Source: Formicarius rufipectus (lineage: Eukaryota; Chordata; Aves; Passeriformes; Formicariidae). Taken from it: DNA of 64,000 nucleotides. Where the stretch lies: positions 723,972 through 787,971 of the forward strand of contig VXAU01000755.1 of NCBI GenBank assembly GCA_013399695.1, in the 5' to 3' direction. The translations under genes were made by a program, and so were the position numbers. Below are positions 43,501 through 52,348 of the stretch, one piece after another (position 1 is the first letter of the stretch; every line of letters starts with the position of its first letter). The notes beneath the pieces are model-generated. The model saw only the letters and a list, made by a program, of their open reading frames with translations, had not been told where the DNA came from and ran no database searches.

Positions 43501-43718
43501 GCTAATGCCATTTCAATGAAATATAATGCTAGAGAACATATAGAGCAGTATATAGGTGCCCCAACAGTACATACAGAGTCATACTCTTCCTCTTCTTCTT
43601 CCCCATGGTCATAGAAGTGTTCATAATCTGTCGATCTGGTTGAATCCAGCAATCCTTCTCCATCTTCCCCACCCACGAAGAACCTAGGGGGATCATTCTC
43701 CGTTGCATTAACAGACAT
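7437..43718 (-). CDS. PPIP5K2: PPIP5K2, diphosphoinositol pentakisphosphate kinase 2 (30 coding exons)
   Basis: Cytosolic bifunctional enzyme of inositol pyrophosphate metabolism: the kinase half phosphorylates InsP6 and 5-InsP7 at position 1, and the C-terminal phosphatase-like half removes that phosphate (family knowledge). Thirty exons splice in phase into 1,247 codons plus stop; I recall human as about 1,243. The ATP-grasp kinase covers about residues 49-386, with [10 protein letters not shown] and VCDVNGFSF carrying the expected metal ligands D319, D331 and N333. The phosphatase-like domain begins at RHGDRTP (398-404) and includes HVE at 898-900. A basic, serine-rich, probably disordered tail follows. 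The ATG at 43716-43718 was chosen because PPRFFVG follows directly, as in vertebrate orthologues. Introns between exons hold only AT-rich sequence and simple repeats except where listed separately. All junctions are GT-AG except one GC-AG. No frameshift or premature stop was seen. Confidence 0.97.
7829..7878. repeat. Perfect 25-bp tandem duplication
   Basis: TTTCAGGCCATAGAAACTGA plus AACAG occurs twice without a mismatch in the intron before the last PPIP5K2 coding exon, so it is recent. Confidence 0.9.
8085..8207 (-). CDS. PPIP5K2: PPIP5K2 coding exon 29
   Basis: Residues 1173-1213: [20 protein letters not shown] then [20 protein letters not shown] is the block conserved near the C-terminus of PPIP5K2. 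Acceptor TTTCAG, donor TTAT|GTAAGT, phase 1. Confidence 0.88.
9780..9911 (-). CDS. PPIP5K2: PPIP5K2 coding exon 28
   Basis: Residues 1129-1172: [38 protein letters not shown]. The donor is uncertain: ACAT|GTACTG (used here) or, 6 nt downstream, ACTG|GTTTTA. Both give phase 1 and differ by two residues. Confidence 0.85.
11592..11690 (+). repeat. Purine (A/G) low-complexity tract
   Basis: About 100 nt of AAAAAG-like units, almost pure purine, in PPIP5K2 intron 27. Lys-rich open frames here are artefacts. Confidence 0.9.
13851..13913 (-). CDS. PPIP5K2: PPIP5K2 coding exon 27
   Basis: Sixty-three nt, residues 1108-1128: [20 protein letters not shown] then N, with KRFS a likely basophilic kinase site (inference). 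Acceptor TCTCAG, donor AATG|GTACGT, phase 1. Confidence 0.93.
14785..14904 (-). CDS. PPIP5K2: PPIP5K2 coding exon 26
   Basis: Residues 1068-1107: [40 protein letters not shown], near-identical to mammalian PPIP5K2 as I recall it. Donor GATG|GTATGT, phase 1. Confidence 0.94.
15239..15262 (+). repeat. (GAT)n microsatellite
   Basis: About seven uninterrupted GAT units in a PPIP5K2 intron. Confidence 0.9.
16948..17017 (-). CDS. PPIP5K2: PPIP5K2 coding exon 25
   Basis: Short tail exon, residues 1045-1067: [20 protein letters not shown] then SGL. Acceptor ATCCAG, donor CTAG|GTATGT, phase 1. Confidence 0.92.
18244..18417 (-). CDS. PPIP5K2: PPIP5K2 coding exon 24
   Basis: Residues 987-1044: a tail with the basic run [12 protein letters not shown] followed by [20 protein letters not shown], phosphosite-like and possibly a nuclear-localisation type patch (inference). 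The donor CAG|GTTTTT is weak; unspliced, the frame would stay open for a further 38 codons. Confidence 0.92.
20771..20944 (-). CDS. PPIP5K2: PPIP5K2 coding exon 23
   Basis: Residues 929-986, leaving the folded domain: [20 protein letters not shown], the conserved [20 protein letters not shown] block, then [10 protein letters not shown]. Acceptor TTGTAG, donor GAA|GTAAGT. Confidence 0.93.
21580..21696 (-). CDS. PPIP5K2: PPIP5K2 coding exon 22 (HVE)
   Basis: Residues 890-928: [20 protein letters not shown] and on to [12 protein letters not shown] at 898-900 is probably the second catalytic motif of the phosphatase fold. It follows an 86-nt intron. Donor GAG|GTAGTA. Confidence 0.95.
21783..21890 (-). 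CDS. PPIP5K2: PPIP5K2 coding exon 21
   Basis: Thirty-six whole codons (854-889): [20 protein letters not shown] then [16 protein letters not shown]. Acceptor ATAAG, donor AAG|GTATTT. Confidence 0.95.
23168..23282 (-). CDS. PPIP5K2: PPIP5K2 coding exon 20
   Basis: Residues 815-853: [20 protein letters not shown] then [22 protein letters not shown] is a conserved active-site-side segment in this domain. Acceptor TTTTAAG, donor GAT|GTGAGT. Confidence 0.95.
23466..23593 (-). CDS. PPIP5K2: PPIP5K2 coding exon 19
   Basis: Residues 773-814: [20 protein letters not shown] and on to [10 protein letters not shown]. Acceptor CCACAG, donor CT|GTAAGC, phase 2. Confidence 0.95.
25150..25373 (-). CDS. PPIP5K2: PPIP5K2 coding exon 18
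   Basis: The longest coding exon, residues 698-772: [40 protein letters not shown] and [14 protein letters not shown]. All are strongly conserved in the phosphatase domain. Donor CAG|GTAAGC, phase 0. Confidence 0.96.
26415..26556 (-). CDS. PPIP5K2: PPIP5K2 coding exon 17
   Basis: Residues 651-697: [20 protein letters not shown] and on to [10 protein letters not shown]. Acceptor TTGCAG, donor GCAG|GTACTG, phase 1. Confidence 0.94.
28511..28693 (-). CDS. PPIP5K2: PPIP5K2 coding exon 16
   Basis: Sixty-one whole codons (590-650): [20 protein letters not shown], the DSDSDSLSS acidic loop, then [17 protein letters not shown]. Acceptor CTTCAG, donor AAG|GTTAGC. Confidence 0.95.
30038..30159 (-). 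CDS. PPIP5K2: PPIP5K2 coding exon 15
   Basis: Residues 549-589: [20 protein letters not shown] then [21 protein letters not shown], highly conserved phosphatase-domain residues. Donor AAG|GTACAG, phase 0. Confidence 0.96.
30274..30399 (-). CDS. PPIP5K2: PPIP5K2 coding exon 14
   Basis: Residues 507-548: [20 protein letters not shown] and on to FRCMYPGGQ, a phosphatase-fold core strand and the GGELTPAGR segment typical of the family. Acceptor ATTAG, donor CAAG|GTAAAA, phase 1. Confidence 0.95.
31033..31118 (-). CDS. PPIP5K2: PPIP5K2 coding exon 13
   Basis: Residues 478-506: [20 protein letters not shown] then PKTSSEE. Acceptor CTTCAG, donor GAAG|GTATTG, phase 1. Confidence 0.95.
31664..31717 (+). 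repeat. T/G low-complexity tract
   Basis: TTTG units running into a T run, in the intron between PPIP5K2 exons 12 and 13. Confidence 0.8.
32190..32299 (-). CDS. PPIP5K2: PPIP5K2 coding exon 12
   Basis: Residues 442-477: [20 protein letters not shown] and on to LKTVLE, a mostly helical stretch. The preceding intron is only 80 nt. Donor AT|GTAAGT, phase 2. Confidence 0.95.
32380..32455 (-). CDS. PPIP5K2: PPIP5K2 coding exon 11 (GC donor)
   Basis: Residues 416-441: [20 protein letters not shown] then PKQLQ. It ends CAG followed by GCAAGT, a GC-type 5' splice site. Only this junction keeps the conserved LQ-EVLDIAR reading into exon 12. Confidence 0.93.
33376..33462 (-). CDS. PPIP5K2: PPIP5K2 coding exon 10 (RHGDRTP)
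   Basis: Residues 387-415: [20 protein letters not shown] and on. RHGDRTP at 398-404 is the signature of the histidine acid phosphatase fold; H399 would be the catalytic histidine. Acceptor TTTCAG, donor AG|GTGAGT, phase 2. Confidence 0.96.
34010..34111 (-). CDS. PPIP5K2: PPIP5K2 coding exon 9
   Basis: Residues 353-386: [20 protein letters not shown] then [13 protein letters not shown]. This is the linker from the kinase to the phosphatase-like domain. Donor AT|GTAAGA, phase 2. Confidence 0.95.
34200..34216. repeat. Short (AT)n repeat
   Basis: TATATATATATATAT followed by GCATGCAT, in the intron between exons 8 and 9. Confidence 0.8.
35617..35738 (-). CDS. PPIP5K2: PPIP5K2 coding exon 8 (kinase metal ligands)
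   Basis: Residues 313-352. D319, D331 and N333 match the ATP-grasp magnesium ligands. From memory, mutating human D321 (here D331) abolishes kinase activity, so this copy should be active. Donor GGG|GTAAGA splits a Gly codon (phase 2). Confidence 0.96.
36839..37000 (-). CDS. PPIP5K2: PPIP5K2 coding exon 7
   Basis: Residues 259-312, 54 whole codons, from [20 protein letters not shown] to KVCLAFK. It contains [11 protein letters not shown], the conserved substrate-side segment of the kinase. Donor AAG|GTAAGC. Confidence 0.96.
38759..38860 (-). CDS. PPIP5K2: PPIP5K2 coding exon 6
   Basis: Thirty-four whole codons (residues 225-258), [11 protein letters not shown] through [12 protein letters not shown], from the kinase core. 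Acceptor TTTCAG, donor AAG|GTATGA. Confidence 0.95.
39216..39370 (-). CDS. PPIP5K2: PPIP5K2 coding exon 5
   Basis: Residues 173-224: ATP-grasp segment with [20 protein letters not shown] and the nucleotide-contacting stretch around [16 protein letters not shown]. Phase 2 in, phase 0 out (AAG|GTGAGA). Confidence 0.96.
40489..40514 (+). repeat. 26-nt T homopolymer beside PPIP5K2 exon 4
   Basis: On the coding strand it is a poly(A) run starting at intron base 3, directly after the GT of the 5' splice site. Confidence 0.95.
40517..40602 (-). CDS. PPIP5K2: PPIP5K2 coding exon 4
   Basis: Residues 144-172: [20 protein letters not shown] and then NRDPNNPQ. The donor CAAG|GTA runs straight into a 26-nt A homopolymer on the coding strand. 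Confidence 0.93.
41173..41263 (-). CDS. PPIP5K2: PPIP5K2 coding exon 3
   Basis: Residues 114-143: [20 protein letters not shown] and on to QYHIQDR. Donor CAAGACAG|GTAAGT, phase 2; it joins exon 4 to rebuild an Arg codon. Confidence 0.94.
41963..42158 (-). CDS. PPIP5K2: PPIP5K2 coding exon 2
   Basis: Residues 49-113. It opens [20 protein letters not shown], the start of the N-terminal fold of the kinase half, and continues through [16 protein letters not shown]. Acceptor TTTAG, donor AAAG|GTAAAT, phase 1. Confidence 0.95.
43575..43718 (-). CDS. PPIP5K2: PPIP5K2 coding exon 1
   Basis: Residues 1-48: PPRFFVG, then an acidic tract with six consecutive Glu. The donor is TCT|GTATGT, phase 0. It is 10 residues longer than the human N-terminus as I recall it, which offsets all later numbering by 10. 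Confidence 0.93.
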
Positions 43719-43972
43719 GGTTACAAGACCTACAGAGATCTACGTAGAAACTGCAGCCACTTTGGCAGCTGAGACAGTGGGCATGTTTCCCGCTGATCCC
43801 GGGAAAACCAAGTCCCTGTTCCCTGATGCTGCTTGTGCGTTGTTGCCACTGTGATCACGTTGTCTCTCAGGCACTGTTTGACTGGTATCATCTGATCATT
43901 ATTGACTGGAGTTGCTGCTTCAAGAAACCCACAATACGCTGATGCTTCCCTGAGATGATAGAACCTTTAAAC
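43719..43972 (-). other. PPIP5K2: PPIP5K2 5' UTR part of exon 2 (predicted)
   Basis: The untranslated sequence upstream of the start codon ends at a plausible acceptor, CTTCTTGTAG, preceded by a T-rich tract. The boundary is a prediction from the motif only. Confidence 0.5.
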
Positions 43973-46900
43973 CTACAAGAAGTTCACAAACAAAATAAAA
44001 GGCACAGTTGATAAAGGGATACCAAATAAAGGCTTCTAATTTAGAAAGACTGTTTGGACATTTGCACACTGGTGAGCAAAGCATCAGAAATAAAATCATG
44101 CACACCATACACAGGCTACACTTTTACAGGTGTGTATAGAGTAGGGGAATAATTTCAAAATTTTTATTAAGCTACTGATGCAGAAATCTTGAAAACAGAC
44201 AATGTAACTCACAGGAGTAAAAACTGGCAAATGTATTTTTTCCAAAATTAAGAAGGGTAAGGTGCAGCGTATATATAATTTAGGTGAAAAATAAAATGAA
44301 AATTAGAAATTCTCCAATATTTAACTTACTACCCCGTCATCAGCTGTTTCTCCACAGATGTTTTTCTGAACAAGTGGCAAGGACAAACACACAAAAGTGC
44401 TAACAAATTATAAAGCCATGATTAGAACTACCTCCTAAACAGAAATCTAGTCTTCCAAAGTCTGAGTGAATCTTCTCTGTGAAAGAAGAACATGACAGCT
44501 TGATGTTTGTGGATTTCCAAAAAAAGCATTGCCTTGTTTCCACACTGAAAAATTAATAATTACAGAGATGTACACTAGCACTGCCTTCTGCCAAAGCTGT
44601 TACATACTCCGCTAATGTATCAGTGAAGCAAACACATACTGTACCCTTTTAACCTGTCATGTGAAAATAAAATATTGGCAAAATAACTTGTACACAGAAA
44701 CAGAGACTCAGAGCTCAGGCATCCGTTGTTTTAACAAGGTAACTACTGCTGTAAGTTGTACATGGCTTTACAATGTTAATTACAAAGCATCACTACTGCT
44801 TAGAGAATTAACAAGCTGTTACTTGTTTAGAAGCTCATCTGATCCAACAGGTTTAGGTTAAGTTGTTTATTAGTCAGATCATTACGCAAGTGCAAACGGT
44901 TATCTCAGCAAAACTGAATTTGTCTTTAAATATCGGTCAAAACAACTTTGGCTGTCCCTCTGAACTAAGTGAAGCAATAGTAAATTCCCAACAGTGATCA
45001 ACCTTTCAGCTTCCTGGGAAGAAGGATGGTAAACAAAGCAAAAGTTGCCCTGAAAGAATCTGTCCTAATTCAGAGGTTAAGTGTGTGTGGGTCAACAATA
45101 CAGCTATTTCAGATCCAGAAGCTGAAACTGAGATCTAAATACCAGGATCGTGAACTGATGACAGAGGATTAAAAAGATTTATTTCTTAAAACTTTTAGTA
45201 TCTGCTCTCCTTCTATTCTGCTAATAAAAAATTACTTTCACTTAGAATGAGAAACAACAGCTGTTTGCCCTCGGCAATAAGAATAAAATGAAATTTCAAA
45301 CACCCAATTCATCTGGCTCCCATGAGAGTTAGGAATTGGGTGTTTAGGTAAATCAATTCTGTTTATGACAGGGTGGAGAAAGTGAGATTTCCAAATCCTT
45401 TTTCTAGCAAGCTTCAGAAAAGCAGAAGTTATTGCCAATATGCACTGGCAACCTCAGAATTTTGAAAGGTATTAAAACCAAAAAAGACCCCACCACCCAA
45501 AACCCTTGTAAAGCTTGGAAATTAAGTTAAACAATTCCTTATCAGCTTACCTCCCACTATCCAAGTTCTGTACATTGGAAACAAGTTTCCTAATAACTTT
45601 TAAAACTTGAAGTTTTCAATAAAGAGGGAAGAACAGCGACTTGAAGCAGATAAGCAAGAGGTCTTAAAAACAGTTTTTAAATCTTTCTTTGCCCTACCTC
45701 TTCCTGTAGTACACTTTGAGAGAGCAGCAGAAGTTGTGTGGTTTGTGTGCAGTTAAAAAATAGTTATTTTATGGGGTTCTCCAGTACTACTTGAGTCTCT
45801 CTAACCCAAAAGGGTTACTTCTCAAAGCAAGCAGAAACCGTACAAATAGACTGAAGGGAAAACACAACATACTTGTCTACAAATGACACAGATCTAACCT
45901 GACAAGCTTAATTCCATAACAAACCTATCTGAGACTCAGTGTTCTGCTGCCTTCCCCATTCAATGATCTGGAGACTGGTGTTATTGGTGGCAAGCACACT
46001 TGTGTCAAGTGGAGCTCCTCTTGTGCAAAAGAGACTTTGAACAGCCACATGATCTGTCCATTCCAATCAAACTAGTTTCCACAAGATTAACATTGCTCAC
46101 CCACCTGAAGGAGGACAAGTAACTAGACTGCCACTCCAGGCTGCCACAGGCCCCCGCGTATTCATACAGTTTGTGAAAATAACACCATGCACAAAGATCA
46201 AGAAAAAATACTGACAGTTTTCAGGCTTGTAAGCTACTGCAAAACTCACTGAATGCCACACAAACTGGCATTCTGACTGATGGTTACTGGCTTATCTCCC
46301 CAACAGCAGATGCTGTAGGCTACTGTCATTAGCATAAATCTGTGTCAGGATATATTTAATAAATTATCTATTTTTTAGAACTAATGGTTTCAGAGATGGG
46401 AATTAAAATTCTTTACCTCCAAATGCTACAGTAAAAATTGAAATATCCCCTTCTTTCTTGCAGTGTCTGAAACAAAAAGAAACCAAGAAAAGATGCATGT
46501 AAAGAGAAATACTGGAATAAGGAATCAACTGCAGCTACAATGAACAATTTACACAAGTCTCCCCAAACCCACTTACAGTTATCTGACATCTAAAATGCAG
46601 TGAGACTGCACTTGAATAAACACATGGGTCTCAAGTTGTACACCAAGAAGAAAAAATAAAAAATGGCAAAACAAGATGGAAGTGTCTTCCTGCTTCAGAA
46701 GTACTGTCAGTGCTGATGGGGGAAACTTCTAGTGCACAGTACCCCATACAGAATTCCATCCTGCTGACCCTGGACCAGGGAAGAGTGCACCATTTTTCTT
46801 TATTAAGAAGTGAGCAGCAGCAACACGGAGGTGAGACACTTTACATTAGATCTTCTTGTACTTGGTGAATTGGCAGAAGCCTCATCAGACAGTGAAGGTC

Positions 46901-48899
46901 AAAAGATTATATGCTCACCTCAACCATGAAAGACTGCAACACAAGCAAGACAAACCCCAAAGGTTTGTGTTGGAAAACACACTGACTCATTTCCAGAGAG
47001 ATAGCAACAAGAACATCCAGGCAGCAAACTCCTACCGTGCAATGACCTCTCCAGGTAAAATTAACTAGACTATGTTCTCTTCAAACTTTATACAAGGCTT
47101 CTGTTTTATAGGTCACAGATTTAAAAATCTTCAGCACTTTTGAGAACTGCCATGTTGTTACTTAAAAAGACTTTCCATCAAATGCATGGCCTGTTCACAA
47201 CACGGTATGTCTTAGAACCACTCCAAGTTCAATGTTCACTCCAGAGGTGCACTACAGACTTTTCTTCTAACAGAACATTTCTTCATTTCCACAATAATAC
47301 TCTAAAGGAATCCCACAACTATATTCTGAAAGAATAAGCCAAACCACAGTCCTTGCTAAGTGTTAAAGGATTTACCCTCAGTTTTTCTGTCCCTGTTGCA
47401 CATGTTTCTGCAGCTCAAGAATCCAGCCCTGGTGTTTCCCATATTTACTTAGACCATAAAGATTAGCATTCCAGAAACTGTCAGCAACAAATCAGCTCAA
47501 CACAGCAGTAGTGGTTTGAGCAATCATTAAAAGGGGCTCAAAGTTTTAACAGCCATGCTTTGAATACCAGTAAAAATACATACAACTCCTGTACACATGG
47601 AAGCACTTCAAAATGTTTTCTTCTATGTCTCTACAGCTATCAGAGGAAAAAATATACACTGTCTCTATGGCACACTAATGGAAACTAAGGGAACAAAACT
47701 AGAGTAAAAATGCCTCTCATCTGTTATATCAAGGATAAAAACCCCAGCACATCATGCATTAAATAGCTATAAAACATTTCTAAATCAACAATCACTCAGG
47801 AAAACAACTTTTTTAAATGCCCTTATATCTTAAGGGCATATACATATAACTACAGAACACTTAGTCATATTTACATTGTGGAATTTAACAAAGAGGTAAC
47901 TACAAGAATCATAAGTGTTGCTCATCGGCTACACGATTCTGCACACACATATAACAGTAAGAAAACAGACCACTCCCCTGCACCTGACACCCATATGGCT
48001 TCTTCTGAAGTGTCAGTTTTTATCTCCGTAGGCACATTCCTACTGCATCTCTTACCAGCTTCCTCCAATTTAAATTGGGTCATTAAAACCCAAATAACGT
48101 TAATAGCAATTTTTCAGATAGTCTCCAGTGAGCTGAAAAAAAGTTTTCCACATCTTCCTGCTAGAACCCTTACAGCTAAAATTTTCATTATTATATTTAA
48201 CAGTAAGAATGTTTGCAATTCTGCAGTATCATTTATGGTGTAACTACCAAAGACAGACAGTTTGCTGGGCTGCTGGTGAAGCAGAAAATACAGTGACAAA
48301 GCAAGGGGGAAGCAGAGGGGAGACAGGGAGAAAAAAGAACCGGGTCAGAGTTGACAGCACCAAGTGCAATCCCAAGTGCTCTCTGTGGATGTGTAACACT
48401 TTTCCACAGATGATTCAAGGAAACGTGATAAAACTTCAAACTTAAATACCAGACTTTAGAACCATTAACAAGAGCAGCTACTAGAGTATCATTTCTTTAG
48501 GTCTGACAGATGACCAGGGTGAGGGAGAAGACAAGACTGCCAAAAGGCAGAAAAACAGGGAAAGGATGCCAAGGCACAGATGCTGCTGAACACAATGCCA
48601 TGAGCAAACCATGCCTGACTTGTTTATTGCTGCACCTTACACAGCAAAATACACATATTCTCTCCAATTTAAAAGTGGAGTTTAAAATGTCTGCTGCATC
48701 ATACAGTCAATAATAAAAAATTAGCATTTGCACATAGATGTTGTTCTTTTCTACACACAGCCTATGAGAAGCTGTGACAGCTTGTCAGCCTATTACTGAG
48801 ATAGACCAAGTCTAGACTAATATGATGAGCAATTATATCCCAATATAGCTGAACAACAAAGAATGTTACAGTTAGAGGCTCATAATACTTTTCCACAAT

Positions 48900-48962
48900 A
48901 ACAAAAAAATCCCCAACCAACCCAAACCCCAACAAAAAACCCCACAAACAAACAAAAAAGAC
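48900..48962 (+). repeat. A/C low-complexity tract
   Basis: CCCAACCAACCC and CAAACAAACAAAA units in PPIP5K2 intron 1. Confidence 0.8.
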
Positions 48963-49724
48963 AATAACCACAGAAAACACAAAGGGATATAAAGGTTTTC
49001 AATAATTACTGGAATTTATAAGGTGCAGGTAATACAATAGGAAAGTGAGAGCCTTTGGCTCTCTTTTAACAAATGTGACCTTCAACAGCCTTAAGAAGTT
49101 TATCACCATCCTCTGTAACTCAGCTCTGTTCAGTAACATCAAGCAAGAAACTGCACTGATAAATAACAGAAGATAAAAGAAACAGGCTAAAAAGAGGTAA
49201 CAAAGGAAAAAGATACATTATAAAGTCTACATCACACAGCATTACAACTAAGTCACCTGCTATGATCTTGCATCAAACATCAAGCTCTGTATTTCACACT
49301 ATGCTAATATCTTCCCTCATAATGAAGAATATTCCAGAAGAGAAGATGAAAAGTAGTCTTTATTTGTTGCTTTTAGCCAGACACTCATTTCTGCCTACAA
49401 GCCAAGCACAGCTCTCAGAGAAGAAGAGCCATAATCTATGCAAATGACAACTGTGAACAGGCTAAATTCTTTTTGTCTGCAGGAACACTGCAAACATTTT
49501 TATCGTGCTCCAAAAGCATTACTACACAGTAGTTTATGCATCACTCCACCAGAAAAATCACAGCAGTTCCCATTCTAAAAGAGACGACCCACCTTTTAGT
49601 CTCACTGTACTGATACCTCAGGAAACATTCATAAGAATGAAAAGGAGCCATGAGCCTTCCTTGACAGGTAAGTGCCTGCATTGGGTTTACCCAGAAAGGT
49701 GTGTTTTTTAATGAGCTGCAGGGT

Positions 49725-50165
49725 TGGCTTCTGTGAGAAGACACGAGAAGCTGCCTCTGTGCCAGAGAGAGCCAGTTTCAGTCGGCTCCAGGATGGATCT
49801 GCTGCTGCCCAAAGCTGAGCCCGTCAGTGTTGTATCTGCTGTAACATATTAGAGGGTAAAAAACACTGCACAGCAGCTGAGACAGGGGTGAGAATAGCTG
49901 AGAGACACAACTCTGCAGACATCAAAGTCCTTGAGGAAGGGGCGGGAGGAGATGCTTCAGGCACCAGACTCCTCTGCAGCCCATGGAGAAGATCAGTTGA
50001 AAGCAAGCTGTGCCCTGCAGCCCACAGCGTGGAGCAGAGATCCACCTGTACCCCATGGGGAATGCCACACTGGAGCAGGTGGATGTGCCTATGCTAAAGC
50101 TCCCAGCAGGAGCTGTGGCCCATGGTGAGGGAACACGGGCAGGAATGCTGTTCCAGGCTGCAGCC
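49725..50165. repeat. Unclassified GC-richer interspersed repeat
   Basis: A block such as GCTGCCTCTGTGCCAGAGAG and CCCATGGAGAAGATCAGTTG, compositionally unlike the surrounding intron, with the feel of an avian LTR or retroposon. A CR1 tail lies about 90 bp beyond. Family not identified. Confidence 0.35.
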
Positions 50166-50256
50166 CCTTTTTACAGAGGAAATCACACTCAGTCCTCAAG
50201 TGGCTCTTTGTGAACAAATGAATTTGCATATGAGAAAAGGTCATTGCATAGTAAAG

Positions 50257-50470
50257 GATCATAGAATGGTTTGGGTTAGAAAGGACCTCAAAGATCATCC
50301 CCGTATCACACTTTCCATCACGCACGATTACCATTCCAACTTCCAAGCCATAGGCAGGGAACACTCTACTAGACCAGGTTGCTCAGAGCCCCATCCAGCC
50401 TAATCTTGAACACTTTCAGGGATGGCGTCTCCACAACCTCTCTGCTCTGGGCAGCCTGTGCCAGGTGCAT
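50257..50470 (-). mobile_element. CR1 LINE 3' fragment
   Basis: ATCATAGAATGGTTTGGGTT then AGAAAGGACCTCAAAGATCA is the diagnostic reverse CR1 terminus; GGGCAGCCTGTGCCAG follows at the expected distance. Confidence 0.85.
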
Positions 50471-51959
50471 TTGCCTAAATCTTCTCCTAAGAGCCTTAAC
50501 TGCTTTCCAAGAACTTTGCACCTAAATATTTGTGCCCAAAGTAAGACCTTGCTTTGATCCTCCATGTTACAGTGAGAAAAATCTGTCTGGTAAATATCAC
50601 TCTCTTACCTTCAAGACAGAAACTGCCAAACTACGACGAACTGACATCTGGTATGTGTTCCTGCACAGTCACAGAGCAGATAACCTTCACACTCATAAAC
50701 CTCTAAGCTCATTTCTAAATCAGACCCTGTCAAGCACATCACATAAAGGCATTTATATCTGTGGCAAGTTTGGATGTTTCACAAAGGCTGGCATCCATAC
50801 TTCTAGAGGTCCCACTCAAAGATGTCAAAATAACTTCTCCACATTCTCACAAAGAACTCTACTTCAACTTTGTAGAGATGAGTTTTTGCCAAGAGAAAAA
50901 AACCAAAACAAAATAAAACAAAGATCTGTACCAATGTTCATTTGGCTCACTCTTGAGGCCTGATCTGTTCTACCTACAACTCCCAGAAGGAAGAAACTTT
51001 TTTTTTCCATGGAAAGAACTAGACAACCAAGGCAAGCCAACCAGTATAAAATTCGTATTTCTCACATAGTGAACTGTAAAAGGCAAAACTTAACATAGCA
51101 AGAATAGTTTTGTTACTGGTTGAATTAAAATTTGTTCACCAAAGCAGAGATAGATTCAAGGGAAATTTTGATACTGCAGGGAAAAAAAAAAAAAAAGAAA
51201 AAGGTTTAGATTGTTACTAGAGAGATGACACAGAAGGGAAGCAAAAAAGACGGAAGCAAAGCAAGTTAAATAGATAAGGGGAAACAAGGCCTTGAAAGAA
51301 AGACACAATATAATGCAGAAACTCTGTAACAAACAACTGTGAAGCCTACACGAGATAGAAACGGTTTGGATGAGAAAGGAAACCACTTCCTCGCAGTGGC
51401 TGTGATACAGATCTCCCCCCAGCCTTCCTGCTTGTGTGAGAGTGGCTAACCAGGGCCGGCTACTGCAGGGCAGCAACACAAGTGCCAAAACCCCAGAGCC
51501 TTCCAGGCTCAGTAACACCCACTGAAGTTCCCAGGCTCAGGCAGACACCACAAGAACAAAGAGGAGCGCCGCCTGGCCCGCTCACTCCACACATTCCTCC
51601 CACCTCTGCTGCTGACATGCTATTTTCTAGTTACCACCCCTAATCGATTCTAGTTACAATATGCAATCAATTCTCACCTTTGGGGCTGACCCTGCATTTT
51701 TAAAAATAATTAAATAAATAAAATTATCGTTACAGACAACAGCAACCTCCCTTGCCCCCAGCTACTTTTACCCTGAATTCACCAGTTTTCGGTACGCTAG
51801 CCCGGAGGTCCGGGATGCCCCGAACGCGGCGCTCCAAGGGATGCTCCGAAGGGCCGAGCCGCCCCTCCCCGAGACACGAAACGAGCAGCTCCCGGGGCCG
51901 TGCCCACCGCCCCTCCCGGCGATCCCGAAGGACACGGGCAAGGATGAGGAGAAGGATGA

Positions 51960-51983
51960 GGGGAGGGGTTGGGGGTGGGGGGG
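51960..51983 (+). other. G-quadruplex-forming tract
   Basis: Four G runs of 4, 4, 5 and 7 separated by loops of 1, 2 and 1 bases. It lies about 150 nt into PPIP5K2 intron 1, with the G-rich strand as template for PPIP5K2. Confidence 0.55.
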
Positions 51984-52130
51984 ACCGGCCGTGCCCTCCC
52001 TGCGCCCGCCGCGGCCCCGCCACTCCGGGGAAGGGAAGGCAGGAGAAGGCGGAAATACAGCAGCCGAGGGGAACGCGGGGAGAAGGGTAATGCGGAGAAG
52101 GGGGAAGGCAGGAGGGCGCCTCCGCCTCAC

Positions 52131-52162
52131 CTGCCCGCGCCGGCCCCGCGGTCCCTTCAGGA
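52131..52162 (-). other. PPIP5K2: PPIP5K2 noncoding exon 1, 3' part (predicted)
   Basis: Inside the CpG island the minus strand has GGGCAG|GTGAGG, a strong 5' splice site placed to join the 5' UTR exon about 8.2 kb away. The exon start and transcription start fall in or beyond the adjacent assembly gap. Confidence 0.5.
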
Positions 52163-52243
52163 NNNNNNNNNNNNNNNNNNNNNNNNNNNNNNNNNNNNNN
52201 NNNNNNNNNNNNNNNNNNNNNNNNNNNNNNNNNNNNNNNNNNN
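52163..52243. other. Assembly gap (81 N)
   Basis: An unresolved stretch in the GC-rich promoter. It probably hides part of PPIP5K2 exon 1 and its start site. Confidence 0.99.
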
Positions 52244-52284
52244 GGAAGGCGGCGGGCAGCAAAAAGGTCTCGGCGGCGGCGCTC

Positions 52285-52296
52285 TGCGCATGCGCG
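52285..52296. promoter_or_regulatory. NRF1-type site TGCGCATGCGCG
   Basis: A full match to the palindromic NRF1 consensus YGCGCAYGCGCR, the classic element of bidirectional CpG promoters. Occupancy is inferred, not shown. Confidence 0.65.
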
Positions 52297-52348
52297 GGAT
52301 GTGTGAGTGGCGGCGCCGTCCCGGGGGATGGGCCGTGCCCCGCGCGGG

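Larger units (their letters stand above)
43973..52130 (-). other. PPIP5K2: PPIP5K2 intron 1
   Basis: An intron of about 8.2 kb if both predicted noncoding exons are right. It holds a C/A-rich tract near 48.9 kb, an unclassified GC-richer repeat and a CR1 fragment at 49.7-50.5 kb, and the GC-rich first part of the CpG island. Longer open frames here lack splice context or recognisable protein. Confidence 0.5.

Noticed and set aside
50532..50963. 143-codon plus-strand frame in PPIP5K2 intron 1
   Set aside because: No recognised domain, no splice context, ordinary amino-acid mix of intronic sequence.
52295..52312. GTGAGT at 52303 as the GIN1 exon 1 donor
   Set aside because: A good splice match, but the start site is unknown and the exon would be very short after the NRF1 site. 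It was not annotated.
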